Shown here: positions 6,987-10,091 of the stretch, piece by piece
Layout: every line of letters starts with the position of its first letter
Numbering within the stretch: the first letter of the stretch is position 1
Assembly (NCBI GenBank): GCA_047639575.1
Contig: JBLIOB010000143.1
Span: 1 to 10,091, forward strand
Origin: JBLIOB01 sp047639575
GTDB lineage: Bacteria; Bacteroidota; Bacteroidia; Flavobacteriales_D; Parvicellaceae
Reading direction: 5' to 3'
DNA length: 10,091 nt
The notes under the pieces: generated by a model
What the model was told of the DNA's origin: nothing
The model's input: only the letters and a program-made list of their open reading frames with translations
Database searches by the model: none
Position numbers and translations under genes: made by a program

Positions 6987-7853
6987 GTGGGAAGTAAAAT
7001 TCTTTATTACATCTTCATTCTTCCATTGTCCATTTTACCTCTTTGGATATTGCACGGTATTTCAAGTTTCTTTTATTTACTGATATACTTCGTTTTTGGA
7101 TATAGAAAAAAGGTTGTTCGAGGAAACCTTGAACGATCATTGCCTCACCTTTCATCTTTAGAACTTAGAAAAATTGAAAGACAGTTTTACCAACATTTTT
7201 GTGACATCATTGTAGAAAGCGTCAAAAACTTCAACGTGTCTAAGAAAATGGTGAAGAAGCGCATGGTAATTCAAAACCCTGAACTCATTGATAAATATTA
7301 TGAGGAAGGCAGAGATGTGATAGTTGTGGGCGGACATTATAACGCTTGGGAATTGTCGGTGGTAGCTGTACCATTATATCACAAACACATAGGCATTGGT
7401 ATCTACAAACCTTTATCAAATAAGTACTTTGATAAAAAAATGCGTAGTTCTAGAGAGAAATTCGGACTTAAAATGGTTCCAATGAATAAAGCGGTTAGAC
7501 AATTTGCTCAATCAAGTGAAGGGGAATATAGAGCGTTCATCATGGGCTCGGACCAATCGCCTAGCAATCCGCGAACCGCTTATTGGACTACGTTTTTAAA
7601 TCAAGAAACAGGGGTATTATTAGGTGCTGAAAAAAGCGCTAAAGCATATGACCTTCCTGTTATCAATGCTCATATTGAAAAAGTTAGAAGAGGCTATTAC
7701 ACTATGAAGTACAATGTTCTTTTTGAACACCCTAAAGACACAAAAGAAGGAGAAATCACCGAAACGCACACCAAGGCTCTAGAAGAAATAATTCTTCAAA
7801 AACCTCAATTCTGGTTATGGAGTCATAGAAGATGGAAACACAAAAGACCATAG
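6987..7853 (+). CDS. Lysophospholipid / lipid A acyltransferase (LpxL-like, LABLAT family)
   Basis: From a GTG at 6987 this is a 288-residue protein with an N-terminal hydrophobic segment (about 5-40) followed by GYRKKVVRGNL, the usual opening of flavobacterial members. The catalytic HX4E motif is GHYNAWE, with H117 and E122 in this numbering. The conserved MGSDQSP (186-192) and the basic tail WLWSHRRWKHKR (276-287) are also typical. These inner-membrane enzymes transfer a fatty acyl chain to a lipid A precursor or related lipid on the cytoplasmic face; the exact acceptor is not evident. The frame could begin at ATG 6906, adding 27 residues. I prefer GTG 6987 because family proteins begin near VGSKILYYIF and a promoter-like site lies between the two starts. 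The gene is 171 bases past the SUKH gene (to 6987) and ends at an ankyrin pseudogene on the other strand. Confidence 0.9.
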   Translation: MGSKILYYIFILPLSILPLWILHGISSFFYLLIYFVFGYRKKVVRGNLERSLPHLSSLELRKIERQFYQHFCDIIVESVKNFNVSKKMVKKRMVIQNPELIDKYYEEGRDVIVVGGHYNAWELSVVAVPLYHKHIGIGIYKPLSNKYFDKKMRSSREKFGLKMVPMNKAVRQFAQSSEGEYRAFIMGSDQSPSNPRTAYWTTFLNQETGVLLGAEKSAKAYDLPVINAHIEKVRRGYYTMKYNVLFEHPKDTKEGEITETHTKALEEIILQKPQFWLWSHRRWKHKRP

Positions 7854-8175
7854 ATAATCTATCACTTTTATATTCTCAGAGGAAATGGAGATTGCAAAAG
7901 CTTGGCTGATTTTCTCTTCAAAATTTACAATACTGTCTTTATACGAGACTAATAGTTTCAACGCTTCCAGTTTTTCTTGAATCGCAGCATATTGTAAAGG
8001 AGTTAGTTTGGTAACAATGTCTTTTTTTTGCTATTGAACTTTAATGCCCGAAGTCGCACAGAACATTCATAGCGCCACCTCTCTTTATGATCTTATCAAC
8101 TGCATCTGTATTATTCTTCAATATTGCATTGAATATTTTATGAAAAAGGTCATTTGATAAGTTTGAGGGTTGTTA
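7815..8175 (-). pseudogene. Decayed ankyrin-repeat gene
   Basis: Two minus-strand frames together spell ankyrin repeats. The upstream one (8172-8044) reads LFHKIFNAILKNNTDAVDKI and IKRGGA, and stops at TAA (8041-8043). The downstream one (from about 8030 to 7815) reads LTPLQYAAIQEKLEALKLLV followed by AISISSENIKVIDYL. The frames differ by one, and an eight-base T run (8022-8029) is a likely slip site. Ankyrin similarity stops near 7853, at the stop codon of the converging acyltransferase gene; beyond it the frame only runs through that gene to TAA at 7815-7817. So the gene has a stop, a frameshift and a missing 3' end. Intact homologues are protein-binding modules, sometimes immunity proteins; no function is left here. 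No convincing start codon was found. Confidence 0.72.
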
Positions 8176-8271
8176 GGAGTAAAAATACCGATATTTCAAA
8201 GCAATAAATGACCGCCTTTTTAGGGAATAGAATTAGATTTACAAAAAGAAAAATAAATTAGAAAAACCATT

Positions 8272-8781
8272 ATGGCGACTATCACATTAAAAGGAAATGA
8301 AATAAATACGAGTGGATCACTACCAGAAATTGGAAGCTTGGCTCAAGAGTTTGAGTTGGTAGGCACCGATTTAGCGGTAAAAAAATTGTGCGACTTTGCG
8401 GGGAAGAATTTAGTACTAAATATTTTCCCCAGCATAGACACGGGAACTTGCGCGACCTCCGTTCGCACCTTTAATAAAAGAGCTGTTGATTTAGATAACA
8501 CAATTGTTCTGTGTATTTCTAGAGATTTACCCTTTGCACAAAGCAGATTTTGTGGTGCCGAAGGAATTGAAAATGTGGTGATGCTTTCTGATTTTAATAC
8601 AGGTCAATTTGGTAAAGACTATGGTTTAGAAATTACAACTGGCCCTTTAATAGGTTTAAATTCTAGGTGTATTGTGGTAGTTGATCCAGAAGGAAAAGTT
8701 CTTTATACAGAACAAGTAGCTGAAACGGTTGAAGAACCGAACTACGATTTAGCGTTAGCTGCATTATTAATAAAAGACTGA
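8272..8781 (+). CDS. tpx: Thiol peroxidase (atypical 2-Cys peroxiredoxin)
   Basis: A 169-residue Tpx, normal length. The peroxidatic cysteine is C60 in PSIDTGTC (53-60) with the supporting threonine at 57, and the resolving cysteine is C94 in SRDLPFAQSRFC (83-94), the spacing expected for Tpx. It reduces hydrogen peroxide and alkyl hydroperoxides using thioredoxin, in the cytoplasm or periplasm; no signal peptide is visible. Three further cysteines (40, 81, 133) are extra to the mechanism. The ATG at 8272 starts the usual MATITLKGN. The leader is A-rich, with no Shine-Dalgarno sequence. TAGATTTA at 8234-8241 is one mismatch from the -7 consensus but lacks a -33 partner. The gene is intact and flanked on both sides by pseudogenes, so selection has kept it while its surroundings decayed. 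Confidence 0.97.
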   Translation: MATITLKGNEINTSGSLPEIGSLAQEFELVGTDLAVKKLCDFAGKNLVLNIFPSIDTGTCATSVRTFNKRAVDLDNTIVLCISRDLPFAQSRFCGAEGIENVVMLSDFNTGQFGKDYGLEITTGPLIGLNSRCIVVVDPEGKVLYTEQVAETVEEPNYDLALAALLIKD

Positions 8782-8802
8782 ATCACTAGCTAACTTTTTT
8801 AA

Positions 8803-9132
8803 AAATCAAGTGAGCCGTCAAAAGACAAGACCCTAGAAGGCTTTTGTCCTAATTGTTGGGAAGAATAAGAGTACGGCAACATTATTCGGGAGATGTACGT
8901 GGACAAGCAAATTGACGTCAATAATCACTCAGCCAATTATTCATTTATCTAGGACTTTGTAGTAAATAAAGTAGAAGGTATATACCTTAAAAAAGGCAAC
9001 AACAGTTTTGAATGCCTATTTGTAGGCTAAAAAAGAGGGATAAATCCAGTTGGCTATTCTTCATTATCTTTAGAATTGGACAACCTCGGAAACGAATTGC
9101 CAATTAACATCAAAGAACCTGAACTTCTATAA
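8803..9132 (+). pseudogene. Decayed zinc-ribbon protein gene
   Basis: One frame, read through stops, gives DKTLEGFCPNCWEE, stop (8866-8868), EYGNIIREMYVDKQIDVNNH, SANYSFI, stop (8950-8952), DFVVNKVEGIYLKKGNNSFE and C, then a third stop at 9028-9030. The CPNCW start and the following pattern match small zinc-ribbon proteins of Flavobacteriia, in which both first stops fall at positions I expect to be glutamine (QEY; IQ). The second zinc knuckle keeps one cysteine (codon at 9013) and seems to have lost its partner. About 33 more open codons follow the third stop, ending at TAA 9130-9132. No ATG lies in frame before CPNC. Homologues are of unknown function. It is 22 bases past the tpx stop. Confidence 0.75.
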
Positions 9133-9135
9133 TAA

Positions 9136-9351
9136 GCTTGGCCGAGTGAGCCTTTTGAATTGCTTCCTAATATTCTTTCAGGAGCCTTACTTCATGCACA
9201 GGACCTGGACTTGCTGACGTATTCACAGTTGCTTGGGCACAGCAGTAGTAAAACAGCGGAAATATACACTCATGTTACATTCAATCATGTTAAGAATATA
9301 CAGAGTCCTTTAGATTCTTTAAATTTAGACATGATCCCATTAGGGAAATAA
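9136..9351 (+). pseudogene. C-terminal stub of a tyrosine recombinase
   Basis: The frame (ATG at 9160, open from 9136) encodes the last part of a Bacteroidota tyrosine recombinase/integrase: SQLLGHSSSKTAEIYTHV is the region of the second conserved H/W and the nucleophile tyrosine (H27 and Y36 counted from 9160), and QSPLDSLNL is the common tail. The N-terminal and most catalytic domain are missing. The stretch where HxLRHSxATHL should be reads PNILSGALLHAQ, so the catalytic arginine and first histidine are lost. The product could not recombine DNA. Relatives include phage, transposon and integron-like integrases; the family cannot be resolved from the stub. It directly precedes a perfect stem-loop and the repeat-flanked gene at 9602, so it may be the remains of the enzyme that mobilised this area. 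Confidence 0.85.
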
Positions 9352-9392
9352 ACGCTATAGTTCTTTTGTGACTGAAAAGAACTATAGCGTTT
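9350..9392. repeat. Perfect 18-bp stem-loop after the recombinase stub
   Basis: AAACGCTATAGTTCTTTT (9350-9367) pairs with AAAAGAACTATAGCGTTT (9375-9392) with no mismatch, around a 7-base loop GTGACTG. The left arm overlaps the stub's TAA stop. The stem is too long and too A/T-rich for a typical terminator, and no T tract follows on the plus strand, although termination is possible. It resembles a recombination or transposon-end structure. Confidence 0.8.
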
Positions 9393-9397
9393 ACATA

Positions 9398-9410
9398 CTT
9401 GTTATATGCC
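9398..9410 (+). repeat. Inverted repeat, left copy
   Basis: CTTGTTATATGCC here is the exact reverse complement of 9986-9998. It begins 6 bases after the 18-bp stem-loop. Together the two copies bracket the membrane protein gene at 9602-9979. Confidence 0.75.
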
Positions 9411-9601
9411 ATACGTAGTTGCAGAAATGGTTGCTTAATATTTTGTCGGACAGGAACGCTGGAACCCAAACTTCATCACTTTGGTTGACTTAGAAATTAA
9501 ACGAATCAATTGTGCGTAAATGGACTGACTAAAAGAACCGGTGTTTTAACTATAATAACTTGTAGCTGAATTTGAATAACGGAACATAACCAAATCTAAA
9601 A
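9411..9601. other. Leader region of the membrane protein gene
   Basis: No coding region was recognised. Near its end, TGAATTTG (9567-9574) is one mismatch from the TAnnTTTG element, with TTTT (9544-9547) 19 bases upstream, giving a weak candidate promoter for the gene at 9602. Confidence 0.3.
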
Positions 9602-9979
9602 ATGGATAAATTAAGATATACATTTATCGTATGGCTATTGACCGTTTCTTTAGGTCCACTACTTTGGATTTTGTTTGAAATATTCTTCTATCATGAAAAA
9701 GCTAGTAATATGTTTGAGCTCTTACCCTTGAGCTTATTTATGGGATTAATTTTATCACTGCCAACTTTACTTATTCATGCGATATCATCTTATTTATTAA
9801 GTTTATCTCAATCTCCTACAATACTTATAAAACTCATTTTACTCGCTATAGGAGTTTCTTGCATAGTAATCACCTTTCAATTAATCGGTGGTTCTTTATC
9901 AAACAAATTAACCGTCTTTTACTTAATTTCTATGGCTCTGAGCAGTACTCTTATTAAGTTAAAATATAAGCAGGACTGA
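9602..9979 (+). CDS. Orphan four-helix membrane protein
   Basis: A 125-residue protein of unknown family. It has four likely transmembrane segments: about 8-30, 38-66 (possibly broken at P54), 74-97 and 102-119, with a charged loop HEK (31-33) and a lysine-rich tail KLKYKQD. No signal peptide or catalytic motif is visible. The make-up is that of a small inner-membrane protein; topology is not clear. The ATG at 9602 follows an A-rich leader without a Shine-Dalgarno sequence. Its A/T content resembles that of the surroundings. The gene lies alone between perfect 13-bp inverted repeats (9398-9410 and 9986-9998), next to a recombinase stub, a setting typical of acquired single-gene units. Confidence 0.75.
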   Translation: MDKLRYTFIVWLLTVSLGPLLWILFEIFFYHEKASNMFELLPLSLFMGLILSLPTLLIHAISSYLLSLSQSPTILIKLILLAIGVSCIVITFQLIGGSLSNKLTVFYLISMALSSTLIKLKYKQD

Positions 9980-9985
9980 AAAAAC

Positions 9986-9998
9986 GGCATATAACAAG
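9986..9998 (-). repeat. Inverted repeat, right copy
   Basis: GGCATATAACAAG begins 7 bases after the membrane protein stop and is the exact inverse of 9398-9410. The core TATAACAA recalls the 5' end of Vibrio integron attC sites, but no full attC could be folded before the window ends. The remaining bases to 10091 hold no recognisable gene. Confidence 0.75.
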
Positions 9999-10091
9999 AG
10001 TAACTGATGCGCAACCCTAATTTTCGCTTAAATAAGATTGATTTAGGTAGTTTTTAAGAGCTCTCGATTCTATTTAATCCGCTTTTGTTTC

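Noticed and set aside
9398..10091. Full integron attC sites
   Set aside because: Only the outer 13 bases match in inverted form; the paired inner boxes of an attC were not found, and no integron integrase is intact.

Overview
The window looks like chromosomal DNA from a Bacteroidota bacterium, most likely a marine member of the Flavobacteriia. Four things in the sequence point there: AT-rich DNA, start codons preceded by A/T-rich leaders instead of Shine-Dalgarno sequences, promoter-like sites of the TTTG...TAnnTTTG type, and families typical of this group (a type IX secretion C-terminal sorting domain, a DUF2490 outer-membrane barrel, and lipoprotein and enzyme families close to flavobacterial ones). 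No rRNA, tRNA or CRISPR array was seen.

Bases 1-4415 read leftward. They hold a cold shock protein with a clear terminator and promoter, then an 850-base stretch without a recognisable gene. Next come a dihydrofolate-reductase-like (RibD C-terminal) protein, a glyoxalase-fold lipoprotein, one doubtful tiny ORF, a small acidic protein and a DUF2490 outer-membrane protein. The last item is the decayed 3' end of a large type IX-secreted surface protein.

Bases 4658-7853 read rightward and hold three intact genes. The first is a striking two-domain enzyme joining a cysteine-dioxygenase-type cupin to an S-adenosylmethionine methyltransferase. A SUKH/SMI1-KNR4 protein and a LpxL-like lysophospholipid/lipid A acyltransferase follow. 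The acyltransferase probably has its own promoter inside what looks like the 5' end of its reading frame, which suggests a GTG start at 6987.

Bases 7815-10091 are accessory in character. A broken ankyrin-repeat gene (leftward) abuts the acyltransferase end. An intact thiol peroxidase (tpx) follows, then a zinc-ribbon pseudogene with in-frame stops and the C-terminal stub of a tyrosine recombinase that has lost key catalytic residues. After these come a perfect 18-bp stem-loop and an orphan four-helix membrane protein gene bracketed by perfect 13-bp inverted repeats, which resembles a cassette or small mobile unit.

No single operon explains the window. Oxidative-stress and sulfur themes recur (tpx, the cysteine-dioxygenase-like fusion), but a shared pathway is not shown. 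The strongest leads are the cupin-methyltransferase fusion and the decaying recombinase region with its repeat-flanked gene. No complete new multi-gene system could be demonstrated.
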